From Limnephilus marmoratus (Eukaryota; Arthropoda; Insecta; Trichoptera; Limnephilidae), in assembly GCA_917880885.1 (NCBI GenBank), contig OU862933.1:7611452-7675451 (forward strand): 64,000 bases of DNA, in the 5' to 3' direction. Positions 46,362-58,031 of the stretch are shown one piece after another. The position numbers were made by a program, and so were the translations under genes. Every line of letters starts with the position of its first letter. The stretch's first letter is position 1. A model generated the notes under the pieces. It made no database searches and was not told where the DNA came from. It saw only the letters and a list, made by a program, of their open reading frames with translations.

Positions 46362-47262
46362 GGTTTCACGTCAATAGATTCCCCGACAGTTGGCCCCCCG
46401 ATATACTTAGTATGTAGTCGGTTTAGAGAAAATACGTTTTACCAACTTACACAAAATCTAATTAAGTGTCCCGACATACCTACATTCAAATGTATCAAGG
46501 GAAAAAAATCTGGTCTATAAACTGTATACACCAGCGTATAAGTATAAAACATCAACAACTCATTATTAAAGGATTTTTAGGAGTCGGTTTTAAGTTTGAA
46601 ACTGATAAATAATGTTAAAAAAAGTATTATTTATTTTAAACTAGCTGGTTCTCGGCGTGCGTCGCAATAGCATATTAAAAAAAATTCTTCCTGCATGTCC
46701 TTTCCCATGCGTCCCCGTTCCCCCTCCGCGTCCCCTTCCCCTTCCATCTTCCCGCCTACCCTCTACCGCTCCCCCGTCCCGCGTTCCCTATATTCAGTCC
46801 CAATACATTTAGTTTTCAAACAGCTCGCGTGCCAAGTATTACATTTTTTTGTTCAAATTTTCATCTTTCATATATTACAAATATTCATGTTAGTATATTA
46901 TAAGAACAATCAATCAAATCTGATACCGAACGTAGGTATCTATTTAAAATATCTGTAATTTAAAAAATCCATAGACAATTCTTTTAATACAAAAAACAGC
47001 TGCCTGCTAAATTAAAATTCATTAAACTCGCGAACAGTCAAACGTGCGAAGTTAAAATAGTTATTAAGTTTTGTGAAATTATCAAATTTTCTTAATTTTT
47101 CTTTCCGTAAGAACCTTCTACAAAAACTTTAAAAAAAAGATTAATGAAATAGGTAAAGGCGTTCTGAAGTTATGGCGTGACCACGGGAAACAGGGATTCA
47201 TTTTTTTTATACATGGATATAATTTCAAGGAGCCTACTTACGGGATTAACTGTCGGGTCACC
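46362..47262. mobile_element. Larger relative of the 12936-13337 MITE, with nested Helitron
   Basis: Left end '...gacagttggccccccgat' at about 46385-46402, and right end (reverse complement) GGTGACCCGACAGTTAATCC at 47262, match the MITE termini. Most of the interior is the Helitron at 46641-47217. Confidence 0.6.
46641..47217 (-). mobile_element. Small non-autonomous Helitron, second copy
   Basis: Minus-strand 5' TCCATGTATAAAAAAAATG after an A; 3' ...GAGAACCAGCTAG before a T. It shares a C-rich tract and ends with the copy at 4561-5085, but its terminal bases are more diverged. Confidence 0.65.
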
Positions 47263-47371
47263 TAAAATTTTGCATGCAAACAAAGATAAAGTTTTTAAAG
47301 TGACTTACCTGTGATTTTTATCATGTAAACTTTGGTTACCACGTCGCATGGAATTGAAATACATTTTTTAA

Positions 47372-48056
47372 TTAAGAGGGCATTACCAGAGAAAACCAGA
47401 AATATGTCATTTTCAAATCAGATTTTAGAAAAAAAATTTCAAAAAATTAAAAATTGATTTTGAAAGATTGTTCTTTTATCTAGCATTTGCATCTAATAAA
47501 TTTTGAGATTTTTTTTTAATTTTTAGTATAATAAGGTTATTCGATAGGTCGTTGGCAGATTTGTTAAATTTTCAAAAAACATTTTGTATTATACCACACC
47601 CATTTTAAATAATGTAATCATGCAGTAAAATAAATCAATACATTATCTAGCAAACGCATGTTTTAAAATTTTAATTTTAGTTTCAATAAAATCATTAAAA
47701 AATATGTACGTACATGTGTTTCTTGACGAAAATTGGTCCATTTGTGTATTTATTTGCGCACTTACAAACTAATATATTTCAGATTTTTTTAACATTCTTA
47801 TTAAATTTAGACATTATTGAAAAATGATAAATACTTATATTCAAAAAATAATTACAAAAAGTACATTGTTTTAATAGTTTTATCATCACGCCTTTCAGCA
47901 TTTTTGGATGAAGGTATAAATTAAAGCTAATTTGAATTGAAATAAATTCGATATTGAGTTATAATTTTAAAAAGCTGGTACGGAGAATAATTAATCTTTC
48001 TCATTGTAACCGCCCTGCACGATCGTAAGAACAACTTTCGACGAAATGTGGATTTT
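47372..48056 (+). repeat. ~630-bp dispersed repeat, copy 2
   Basis: Direct partner of 40637-41268, with a ~55-bp extra segment near 47430-47500. Between 48057 and 48494 I recognise nothing. Confidence 0.8.
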
Positions 48057-48494
48057 CGTCCGCTGGCTGGTTAAACGCTCTTAAACAAAGGTATTATTAA
48101 AGTTATTATCATTTCACTTTTATTGTTTTAAATACAAAAAACATTTATGTATCATTAAATTTTCAAACTATATTTCTCATGCTAAATATTGTTTATTTGA
48201 AACTTACACATGTATAATATGTATTTTACATCGATGTAATATTTTGCAATACTTACTATTTTTATTTTTTGGGGTTGGGTAGGTAGGTAGGTAACTGAAG
48301 TAAAGAAAGCGTAATTATTTTGTTTTACAATGGTGACTTTATTTGTAAAATATTCAATCAACCGATCTTAAATTATTAAAAAGTACTGATAAAAATAAAA
48401 TACAATATTTATTGAAATATAATATTACAAATATTAGAAAATCACAATTTAGGTACTTACTAGTTAAATAATCAAAATGATGATCTTTTTGAGT

Positions 48495-48808
48495 ATAAGA
48501 TGATGATGTTGGACGTACTTGACATATTTTAAACCAGTGATTCCTGACATTATTTGGAGTAAGAAATCTACATGAAATTTTCGTCTCCGGTGACATAAAT
48601 GATGTTTTTTTCAACTAAAAACATTAAAAAAGGTCTCTGAGGTCTGTCGGGAGTTAGGCAGTTACGACATTTAGAATTTTTGATTTTGAAGAAAAAATAC
48701 TTGAAAAGGAAGTCACCGGAGATCAAAATTTTGTTAACATTTTTGATTCCAAATATTGTCAGAAATCACCAGTTAAATTAAGCTAAGTATATCCCTTAAC
48801 ACCCTGTA
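48495..48808. mobile_element. MITE with long internal inverted repeats, copy a
   Basis: 'gattcctgacattatttgga' and 'gtctccggtgac' on the left pair with 'ccaaatattgtcagaaatca' and 'gtcaccggagatc' on the right. The right tip, reverse-complemented, reads TACAGGGTGTTAAGGGATAT, a mariner-like MITE tip. Confidence 0.65.
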
Positions 48809-48939
48809 CAGAAACATCACTTTTCTCCTAACAACAAAGAAGAACATCCTACAAAAATCGCTCCTATGAAATATTTGCATAAAAATGTCTTTAAAAAACA
48901 AAATAATTCACAAGCCAGTCGGGGGAAGTGCGTCACTAT

Positions 48940-49080
48940 CTGCTCTTTTATTGATGGCGCCAGTTTAATTATATTATGAAAAATCACCGTACAAAAATAC
49001 AATTTTACGTACGCAATATGAATGAAAATAAATAGTTTTGTCCATAAATAAACTAATCAAGAAAGGCATAAGGTATGTGC
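48940..49080 (+). repeat. Partial relative of the 36710-37132 foldback
   Basis: 'gatggcgccagtttaatt' and 'aatagttttgtccataaata' match its arm. Confidence 0.5.
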
Positions 49081-49359
49081 GTCCATCAGGTTTTACAAGA
49101 AAACTCTGAAATATGTGGCTGTGTCGGACATTCGAACATCTGAACATACTACACACTAAACCCGTCGACACTACGCCGCCAATTTTATTCTGACAGCCAT
49201 TTTGTTTTCATGATGATTTTTACTCCCCAAAATATAACCCAACATGTTTTATTATTTTAATTACATCACAAAAGCTGGCCAATTCTCATTAACATTTTCA
49301 GTATATAAATAAATTTGGAAAAATTAAAAAAAAAATTCAGTTTGTAACAATACGTAACT

Positions 49360-49738
49360 GAAGGATCTTAAACATCGATTCCTGAGCATATTTGGAATAA
49401 GAAATGTACACGTTATTTTACAGTCCGATGATAAATTTGTTGTTATTAAAAACATAAAAATATATTTTTCAATCACAAGTCGCCACTGATCCCATCCATA
49501 TCCATCGTGAAGGAATCAAATAATCAAAAATCGAGCGCTGTTTCGTGCTGCTATGACAAGACAGTGTCCCCTTCAATTGCGATGTGTGATGGAAAAATAT
49601 TTTTATCGTTTTTAATAGAAAAAATATATATCATCGGGCAGCAAAATTACATCTCCATTTTTTACTCCAAATATGCTCAGAAATCGCTGGTTAAAATCCT
49701 TCGGGTACTTGCTATTACACCCTATATAATAGATGGAC
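49360..49738. mobile_element. MITE of the 48495 family, copy b (diverged)
   Basis: 'gattcctgagcatatttgga' near 49378 pairs with 'ccaaatatgctcagaaatc' near 49665. The tips are diverged. Confidence 0.5.
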
Positions 49739-49864
49739 GCACTTTCCCTATTCCACATGGTATGTGCGTGTAGTTGACATATTTATACCAAAATGATTAC
49801 ATAGCATTCTACAGCTTATTATTTCCGCGCTAAGACTGTCAATAAAGAAATTTAAAATATTCTG

Positions 49865-50030
49865 GTCCATAAATGGCATTTGGTCTATAATTGGCATTTG
49901 GTCTATAAATGGCATTTGGTGTATAAATGGTATTTGGCATATAAATGGCATTTGGTCTATAAATGGCATTTGGTCTATAAATGTTATTTGGTCTATAAAT
50001 GGTATTTGGTCTATAGGATTTGGTCTATTT
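49865..50030. repeat. 18-bp minisatellite
   Basis: About nine copies of a unit near 'tttggtctataaatggca'. Because 18 is a multiple of 3, the minus strand reads as repeated PFIDQM hexapeptides (ORF 50041-49748). I regard that as a by-product of the repeat. From 50040 to 50640 nothing further is recognised. Confidence 0.88.
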
Positions 50031-50649
50031 GGAAAGCACATTGAAATCGCAAAGTATTGGTAATCGAATCGAACTAATTAATTGATACGCCACATTTCCC
50101 TCGACTGATCTTACTAAGCTTAGCGATGTAGATACATGTTCGAAATGTCCACGTGTGAAATTCGTTTAACATTCTCAAAAAGTGCCCTAATTTTAAATGG
50201 GTATTCTCCAAAAATTGTAGCGTCATAACATACAATACGGCTACCATCGTTATGGATATCATGATACTAATCACCAGCATACAATCAGTACAATGTGTAC
50301 ACATTTTTCAACAAGATTATAAAATAAAACAAACGATTTAAAAAAAGTAATAGGTACCTACATTAAGCAATAAAAAAACTGTACAATTATTGCTCACTGT
50401 ACATTCGTTTTGTTATTTATTCGAACACTTCAGAAACTCTCAATGTCTTCAATAAAGATCTGCATTCAATTATCAAAAGGCAGTAAATATTATAAATTTG
50501 TAAACATTCACAAATGACATTATTGTTGTATCACTCGAAGGGTCCGTCCTTGATGACCTGTCTAAAAGAATAAAATACTTGGAATTAAAATTTTTTTTTA
50601 ATCAAAACATTAAAAATTATTAATAACACTATAGGTGATACTTAAAAAA

Positions 50650-50830
50650 ATCATAATCTGCTCTCTCATAGATGGCGGTAGTTAAATTGAATTTAAAAAA
50701 ATCACTTTTTGCAAGTTATACTTCAAAATATGATTAATTAATTGTTTGCGCCTGTACGTACGCAATATGAATGAGAATAAACAGTTTTGTCCGTAAACAA
50801 AACTCAAATCTTTCAAGAAAGGCTCTCATC
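50650..50830 (+). repeat. Second partial relative of the 36710-37132 foldback
   Basis: 'aattgtttgcgcctgtacg' and 'tcaaatctttcaagaaaggct' match its left arm. Between 50831 and 51249 I see no supported element. Confidence 0.55.
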
Positions 50831-51249
50831 TATGATATTGCATTTATTAGTCTCCTTGGAAGAATTTTTGACTATGGATAACACTATTTATCCGTAAGAG
50901 TGGATGGAGAATTGGAAAAGGAAAGGGAATGTTCCTTGTCAATGGAGAACAACCTAAGTATTGGACTTTTATTTAGATTTATTTGATTGTTAATTACTTT
51001 TCTATTTATGTTTTCGACTTTCCTTAGCTCTAGTTGTTCTAAGTTGTCCAATCTGATACCTATTTCACTTTTATGCGTTAAGGCGACTCCAGTGTTTTTA
51101 TTAAATTTATGGTCTGTTTCAATAAGTAGATATCACAAAGTATTTGCTTCATTTGAACAAATATTAATAGTCACTTGCAATAAGCGTTTTTATCCTCAAA
51201 TAATTAAAAATCGCTATCTGGGAAAGAGTAGATTTAAATTCTATTATAC

Positions 51250-51590
51250 CTCTGCCATAGGTTACCTCAAGTAGTTCGTTACATTTGGTGACTTAGCAGG
51301 GGTGCCCGGGTTCATGGGATGAGGTTTGTTAAGGGCTTGGCGGCCGATGTGTCTGCCCACTGGGCCGGATCGATAGAAATTGGTTGAGGAGTTTTTGACC
51401 TCTCTAGCCACAATCCATCGACCCATCGCCTTGCACCGCAGTTGAAGGGATGTATTTATACGTCCGTCACTCCTGGACACCCTGATCCCCAGATTCTTAA
51501 CCACTTCTCACACCTATTTCCTTCCCAGAACTTCCTCTTCTTACTTTTCTTAAAAAAAACTCCTCCACGTGGATGCTCCTCTAAGATAAA
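51250..51590 (+). mobile_element. SINE-like family, copy F (no poly(A))
   Basis: From 'cctctgccataggttacc' through 'gggttcatgggatgaggttt' to 'aactcctccacgtgg', then the match ends. Confidence 0.7.
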
Positions 51591-52362
51591 ACAACACTAT
51601 CATTCCAAAAGGACACAAGATACCAATGAAAAAATATATTATCCAATAAAGAGAAGAACAGAGAACAAATAATGTAAAATCAGACAATTATTATTATAAT
51701 AATAAAATAATATAGAGGAATATCGCGAAATCTTTTGGTTCAACAATAATAAGTCGGTTTTCCGTAAAACGGCGACATCTGTGAATCAGAGACCGAATCA
51801 TTTTTAATTTATAATTGGTTTGACGACTACTTTTTTTCAATAATCGATGCTTTGTTATTGATCTGTGGTAGAAAATGGGCGTCTTCGATAAATTAATTTA
51901 ATTAGAGTTTGTTCGATACACATCTAGAGTTAAAATATGCACATAATATTTTACCATCGATTCAATCAATAAATAAATGGTGTTGAATCAACTTCTCGTA
52001 CGAATGATTTTTATTTACATTCTCGTGATATTCTGGGAAACAATTTTTGAAGAGTAGGTGTTAATAAAAGGCTTAATTAGGGCTTTCGATGGGAAATGTG
52101 TCATCCGGTGGCGAGCCCTCCCCTCCCCCCTACCCCCCCCCCCCCAAACCCCCAGCCGATCAAGTTGTTTAGTAATCTTGTCACAGAACTAGCAACCGAG
52201 AGCAAAAATATTTTTCTCATCTTTAACAATTTTTTTAAAAATAATGTTTACAACATATCACATCACAGAGAGAATACTTATATACATTGCGCTTAAATAA
52301 ATTTAAAAAAAAGTGTAGACACGTTTAATGAACAAATTTAAAAAAAGTGTAGATACGTTCGT
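51591..52362. other. Intergenic DNA, nothing recognised
   Basis: A C-run of about 13 lies near 52130-52145. A small direct repeat ('aaaaaaagtgtaga.acgtt') occurs at about 52305-52360. No gene. Confidence 0.35.
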
Positions 52363-52421
52363 TGTATGAACTGCCCGCTAAAGTATGTCCAGTGGACATA
52401 CTTTAGCGGGCAGTTCATACA
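52363..52421. repeat. Perfect 28-bp hairpin with 3-nt loop
   Basis: Arms 52363-52390 and 52394-52421 are exact complements around AGT. The stem contains 'gcccgctaaagtatgtcc' and has no relatives in the window. Confidence 0.9.
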
Positions 52422-52816
52422 GCTATTTCGGTCGTACACTCATATTCTTTGAATGGCTATCCTTTTCATAAGCGGTGTTACATTTTTTGTTCAATTAGTA
52501 TGAATATAACATATCTTAAAGCACTTGGAAATCATTTATGTTCATAAAGCTGCAAAGCAAAATGTCTGCAATTTGACTTTTGGAGACGTTGTTTTGGAAG
52601 GCAGTAGTTATGTATTATTTGTAATGATTTTAATAATTCGATTTTATTCTATTAGGGAAATCTATTACATTACTTTGCAATAAATTATTGTAATTTGTGT
52701 AATTTTTGTGCAAAAATATCTACATTCAAATAAGTTTCTACCATACAGCAATAAACTAAGTGCTAGGTTTCCAGAAGGATTATTGTTTTTATTATCAAAG
52801 AATTCAATTGGAATAT

Positions 52817-53040
52817 TAGACCCATCGCCTTGCACCGCAGCGGGGGGGATGGATTCATACGTTCGTCGCTCCTAGACATATTGACCCCCAGATTCCTACC
52901 CAGCACTCATACCTTTTTCCTTCCGAGAACTTCCTCTTTTCCATAAAAGATCCTCAAAGTAGCATTTCCAAAGATAAAATAAGCCCTGAGAGATTTTTTG
53001 AGAAAATATTAAAAGAAATTACATGTAAATAAAAAAAATA
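52817..53040 (+). mobile_element. SINE-like family, copy G (5'-truncated)
   Basis: 'cccatcgccttgcaccgcag' to 'agccctgagagatttttt', diverged, with an A-rich end. It lies just upstream of the pogo remnant. Confidence 0.65.
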
Positions 53041-53279
53041 GTTAATAAAATATTCCTTACATTCTGGCGTTGTACTGCTTCGAATTGGGATCCACCGTCG
53101 CTGAATTCATACAGTGTAGTATTAGCCATAACAGAAGGCTCAAAATGGTCAATGTCGTCATAAGACTAACCCACCAGAGAGCCGACGTCCCAATGGTGGG
53201 CATATCGCCAAACCTAAAACCGAATAAAAGTATAGGGGAGACCTGTCCAAAACCATGTATCGGGGTAAATCGAACTTCT

Positions 53280-54600
53280 CTAAAAAAATCTTTATTACTT
53301 TATATTTTCCCGCCACGCACTATAAAGGGGAACGCCGGCAACGGTTGCAGTCTGTCACGCAAGTGGCTGGTCACAAAGTGAAATATTTTTCGAACAGATT
53401 AATCACTTTAATATTTCAATGAGACCAACTACAGATGGCCCAATGCTTCTTTTGCTAGATGAACACTCGACGCGCATTAAAAATCTACTACTAATTGAAA
53501 AATCCCTACAAAATGTGTGATTACCTTAAGTTTCTCTTCTTATTGCACCTTGCAACCACTGGAAGTTAGTTTTATGAGTCCACTGAGCACATTTAATGCT
53601 CAAGCTGTAAATGTAAAACTTTAAAATAACCCAGGAAGAGTAGTCACCCAATTTCAATTCTCAAAACTCTTTGAAACAGCTTACAGTAAAGCAGTTTGTG
53701 TGCAAAATGCCATTTCTTGATCTGTTTAAACTGGTATCTTTCCAACAAACCGAAACATTTTCGAAGATGCTGATTATGCTGGAGCTGAAACAACGAAAAT
53801 AAAGATACGTGATCAGGAACCGATACCTTCAACCCTTACTGCGGCACAAATATTCCAATTGCCGTCAATTTTCAGTGTGCTACAGATACCATAAAATATA
53901 CCAGATACCATAAAAGATACCAGATACCAGTGCTACAGATACCATAAAAGATACCCTGGTACCATAAAACTCTACTACGTCTCAAATAAACATTTTGCCG
54001 TCAACTTCCAGGGTGCAACAAATTAAAGCCATCAACCACCACTGCGCCAAAAATGAATTCGTTGCCATTAACTTCCAGTACGCTACAATATGATCAGATG
54101 CCATCAACCTCCAGTGTATCACAAAAAGACCAGATGTTAATAACCTTTAGTTTGCCTCAAATTAATCCGAAGTTAAATTCCAGCTGATATTATGCCAACT
54201 CCTACAATAAATACGGATCAAAGAAGAAAACCCATCACCGTTGAGAAAAAACGGCAATAGTTACTTTGTCCCTATGTAAAAATGCATTACCTTTCAACAT
54301 TTCTTCTCAAAACAAGAAATAGCCACCTAAGCTCAATGTAGACCAGCCCACAAAAATACAAACGCACAAAAATCCCTTCGAAGCAAGAGAAACAACAAAT
54401 AAGTTTTTTCGTTGTATTGTCTTGGAGAATAATAGTACAGGACATCTGGATCAAGACTGGGTATGCACTACGTGCAAGCAATGGGTTCACGAAGACCGCA
54501 CAAGCTGGGAACCCGAAGAAAATTCCAATGCAACCGTTGCTAGTTTTCCCGGATCCATATCGTGTAAGGTATATGGTTTTAACTACCGCACGGGGCAAAA
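53280..54600 (+). pseudogene. Pogo/Tigger-like DDE transposase remnant with C-terminal zinc finger
   Basis: In one plus frame 53385-53480 reads HFNISMRPTTDGPMLLLLDEHSTR, matching the DDE strand around the second catalytic aspartate (P.LL.LD.H). Then come VITLSFSSYCTLQPLEVSFM (family: GV..LSFPPH.SHKLQPLDVSFM) at 53515-53575, NNPGRVVTQFQFSKLFETAY to 53690, and TGIFPTNRNIFEDADYAGAE to 53790. This is the diagnostic C-terminal order of pogo-type transposases. Stops (TAA, TGA) and small frame changes break it. Next comes a degenerate tandem region (PSTSSVSQKDQM-like, 53830-54150). A segment at 54420-54530 reads DQDWVCTTCKQWVHEDRTSW, a PHD-like finger often found at the end of such insect transposases. 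Upstream DNA-binding and first catalytic parts are not recognisable. Confidence 0.7.
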
Positions 54601-54619
54601 TCGGAAAATTAGAGGTTTT

Positions 54620-55227
54620 TTTAATGCATTTATGACTAAGATTTTCTTACGTGTTTCTGATGTTTTATTCCTTAGTAAATTTATTAATAAATTAATTATT
54701 TTATTTTTAATTAATAAACTATAGAGTCTCTCTTTTAGGTATACGGTGTCCCCTACCTATTATTTTTCTTGAAAATCACTTCACTCTTTTAAACTTAACG
54801 CCGAAAGTGATAGCAACAAGCAAAAATTCAAAACATAACGTAGTTTGTTTATTAATTACACTTTTTGCCTCTCGGAGGTGTACGATATATTTTGTTGTAT
54901 TGTATTTCATAAAATCTTTTGCTACTTTGTTAGTGAGTGAGGGAACGTGGATTCAAGATGGAAAAAATGAATGCTGTGAAGTTGTCAGAATTGGCTTCCG
55001 TGTTTGAATTTCGAAACTAGATCTCGTGAAAAATCGGTCGTGACCGAAGGATTTTAATGACAGATAAGTCGGAGAAAATGTTGTTCAAATATCTTCTTGT
55101 TCAAATAATTTGGATAATTTGTAGAGGGCCGTTTATGTGAAAAATCGCCTCAAGGGCGCTGTATAGTTTGGCAAGAAAGTGTAGAAATTAAATAAATTGG
55201 AACTAAACGTTTTCATTACTATGGCAG
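54620..55227. other. Intergenic DNA up to the assembly gap
   Basis: It contains a ~55-bp box (55112-55165, 'ggataatttgtagagggccg') that recurs at 61459-61512. No gene recognised. Confidence 0.4.
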
Positions 55228-55727
55228 NNNNNNNNNNNNNNNNNNNNNNNNNNNNNNNNNNNNNNNNNNNNNNNNNNNNNNNNNNNNNNNNNNNNNNNNN
55301 NNNNNNNNNNNNNNNNNNNNNNNNNNNNNNNNNNNNNNNNNNNNNNNNNNNNNNNNNNNNNNNNNNNNNNNNNNNNNNNNNNNNNNNNNNNNNNNNNNNN
55401 NNNNNNNNNNNNNNNNNNNNNNNNNNNNNNNNNNNNNNNNNNNNNNNNNNNNNNNNNNNNNNNNNNNNNNNNNNNNNNNNNNNNNNNNNNNNNNNNNNNN
55501 NNNNNNNNNNNNNNNNNNNNNNNNNNNNNNNNNNNNNNNNNNNNNNNNNNNNNNNNNNNNNNNNNNNNNNNNNNNNNNNNNNNNNNNNNNNNNNNNNNNN
55601 NNNNNNNNNNNNNNNNNNNNNNNNNNNNNNNNNNNNNNNNNNNNNNNNNNNNNNNNNNNNNNNNNNNNNNNNNNNNNNNNNNNNNNNNNNNNNNNNNNNN
55701 NNNNNNNNNNNNNNNNNNNNNNNNNNN
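55228..55727. other. Assembly gap (500 N)
   Basis: Exactly 500 unknown bases; translations across it are meaningless. The true length may differ. Confidence 0.99.
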
Positions 55728-55772
55728 CGTTTGAAGTTTGACATTAGAATCAGTTGAAATTTTGTATTCAAA

Positions 55773-55946
55773 ATGGACAAGGCGAAGCGTTCGAAAAATT
55801 TTACGCCAAACGAAAAAATGAGACTTGTAGACCTAGTTACCTCGTCGCAGGTCATTTTGTCGAAAGCGACAGGTGGCCCAAACTACGCTACGCTTGTAAA
55901 ATCAAAAGAAGCTGCTTGGAATGACATTGTCCTCGACAAGTGCTAA
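55773..55946 (+). CDS. Myb/SANT-like DNA-binding domain, truncated ORF
   Basis: ATG at 55773 opens a 57-codon frame: MDKAKRSKNFTPNEKMRLVD, LV..SQVILSKATGG, KSKEAAWNDIVLDKC, stop at 55944-55946. The K+..NFT..E...L+.LV......I..K.T.....K..AW..I pattern is that of the Myb/SANT-like domain found in zeste-like regulators and in many insect transposon-associated proteins. It would bind DNA. It stops about 20 residues short of a complete domain, so it is a first exon, a truncated copy or a pseudogene. No downstream exon is recognisable. The gap lies 45 bp upstream, so promoter and 5' context are unknown. Confidence 0.55.
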   Translation: MDKAKRSKNFTPNEKMRLVDLVTSSQVILSKATGGPNYATLVKSKEAAWNDIVLDKC

Positions 55947-56969
55947 TTATATTCCACATATTATTACAAAAATGACACTCGAATAAGTCAAAACTTTACC
56001 TTTCGCTTGCGTAAGTTAAATTATCTTCTACTTGGCTCAAAACATATAAAAAAAACACGCTTTTGTCATCCTAAAGCGGTTATAAAAATCGCCGTCATTT
56101 AATACTTCCATAAAATTTATATCGGCATCTTGCCGCCGCCTATATAATCCAATATTATCGTTAACCATAATCACTATATTCAATATAGGATTCATATTTC
56201 AAATTGAAAAACCAAATAAAAAGCCGACAAAAGAGTGAACTGATGACAGATAATTACGATAATTAATTGACATTGACAGCTCGATTGTTTTCGCGGATTT
56301 TTGTTCGCTCTGTTGTCAGTTTTTATAAGTAGGTCTTCCTTAGCAACTGTAATCCACCCGGCTACCTTCCTTACATTTGAGTGTGGTGGGACGATCATTG
56401 TGTTTCGACACAGCGTATTTGGACATTTGAGCAGGGCTGAGCGGAGATCTCGGCTGAGCATAGGTTGGACACAACGGCTGTTAGAGGCACAAAACTTACA
56501 CAGAACTAGACGAACCGGGTATTAAACAACGCGGAATTTTATTACCCGTCTAATGACGTTAGTTTTTTCACTAAAAGATAAAGTTTAAGCACAGTTTATA
56601 CGTCAAAACACAGTTTTTTCACTAAAAAGTAAAATTAAACACTAAAAAATCGTCTTTTCGATAAAATTGTTTTAAGGGTCTGTGGGGGACATTAGTATAC
56701 ACACTATGAAAGTATTTTATTTTGGGGGATGTACAAACATCCACCCTTAGCGGCAAAAAGTTTGGTTTTTTTACACTTTATCACTATAAAAGTTACTAAA
56801 AAACACTAAAATTAAAAAAACTGAAACTGAGGGCAGGTTGCCCTTTGGGAGACGCACCTGATGGTGCAAAAATTTTTGTTGTAAGTGACCAGCAAGTATT
56901 TTTAATTTTGAAAATAACGGGAGTGAAATTAACGTGGCTTGTCTGGCTGAGAGCTAGAACTGAACGATA
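55947..56969. other. Intergenic DNA, nothing firmly recognised
   Basis: Several copies of 'tttttcactaaaa' occur at 56560-56640. 75-90 codon frames here show no domain. Confidence 0.35.
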
Positions 56970-57019
56970 TTCATATAATTCGGTGCTGACATTACTATGG
57001 CAGCACCGAATTATATGAA
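56970..57019. repeat. Perfect 19-bp hairpin with 12-nt loop
   Basis: TTCATATAATTCGGTGCTG (56970-56988) pairs exactly with 57001-57019. It lies about 120 bp upstream of the two-exon ORF. Confidence 0.88.
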
Positions 57020-57135
57020 GTTTCCTATGGCTGTCATGTTATCGCATGTTACGGTTGATTTATTGTCTTAAATCTGAGTAGAAGGTCGCTGATTTGATAA
57101 TATTTTTATGCGTTGTTTGCCTGAATTTAATTAAA

Positions 57136-58031
57136 ATGAATAAACCATTACATAGTGATGCAAGACGGGTTATATTCTGCGTTTTTCAACGCTGCCTAGC
57201 CGAGTGTCACGCGAAGAAGATTCTGTCTGATTTAGAAGATGTTTACAAACGAACTGCAGAAATGACTGGTACGTAGTATAGTTTGTTTAATAAATTTCAT
57301 TAGTATTACAAAATTTATGCCAATTTTCGAGCGATAATAACCATTACAATCTGATTTGAGGTTATGTTAAAAAATTCGAATTTGACATGTCGATTTGACA
57401 GTTAATATGCGGCCACCGGAAAAAGAATAGGAATAACTCAATTAAAAAAAAATATGCAACTTCTTCAAACTCGTAGAAAAGTTACTTTTTTCTCGTTTTC
57501 TCTTTTTTTCTTTCTAAGTGAATATTATCTAGTGAGTTTTTTTAAAACTACCTTCTATAATAATAATTTTAATGATGTTTTTCACACACAGGTAAATCTG
57601 AAACAACGGTAAGACGAATCGTCAAGGAAGGGGAAAAGGCAGATGGAAAATTTGAAACACCGGGAAAACGGAAAATGGGCATAATAATAATAATATGTAA
57701 TAGCATAAGTGCTGATGATTGTTGCAAACACGTGATGAAAATTGAGGCAGAATATTATGCACTGCGTTTAGATGAAGATGAAGATACGGAAGAAGAAGAA
57801 TCACACGAGGACAAAGACAATAATTACATGTCGGGTGTTGAAAACTTTTTACCCGCGTTGATCTACTCCGTTTTTTCAATACCCATACGCGGTATGTATA
57901 TGCCATATTTCAAGTTCCTCGAGGCACGAGGACACATTCACTTGATTATAGATGTTTTTTACGAAAAAAAAAATTACTTTCGAAATATGCCTGAATATGT
58001 CAGCATCGTGATAGTTACACGAATATCCTAG
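57136..58031 (+). CDS. Two-exon transposase-derived ORF, about 190 aa (57136-57268, 57592-58031)
   Basis: ATG at 57136 (MNKPLHSDARRVIFCVFQRC) leads to a GTACGT donor at 57269. After a 323-bp intron with a CACACACAG acceptor (57583-57591), the frame resumes in phase 1 as GKSETTVRRIVKEG..., FETPGKRK. The joined piece KRTAEMTG-KSETTVRRIVKEG is a helix-turn-helix of the ..TA.ATG.SE.TVR+I.KEG..TPGK.R type, seen at the N-terminus of insect IS630/Tc1-like transposases. The same frame then runs through an ATA/TAA microsatellite into DDCCKHVMKIEAEYYALRLDEDED, which resembles the usual transposase C-terminus. It stays open to the stop at 58031. The catalytic middle appears deleted, the microsatellite marking the joint. 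The last ~70 residues are unrecognised. It could be an internally deleted element or a domesticated DNA-binding protein. Confidence 0.5.

Noticed and set aside
55133..55855. ORFs running through the N gap
   Set aside because: They consist mostly of unknown residues.
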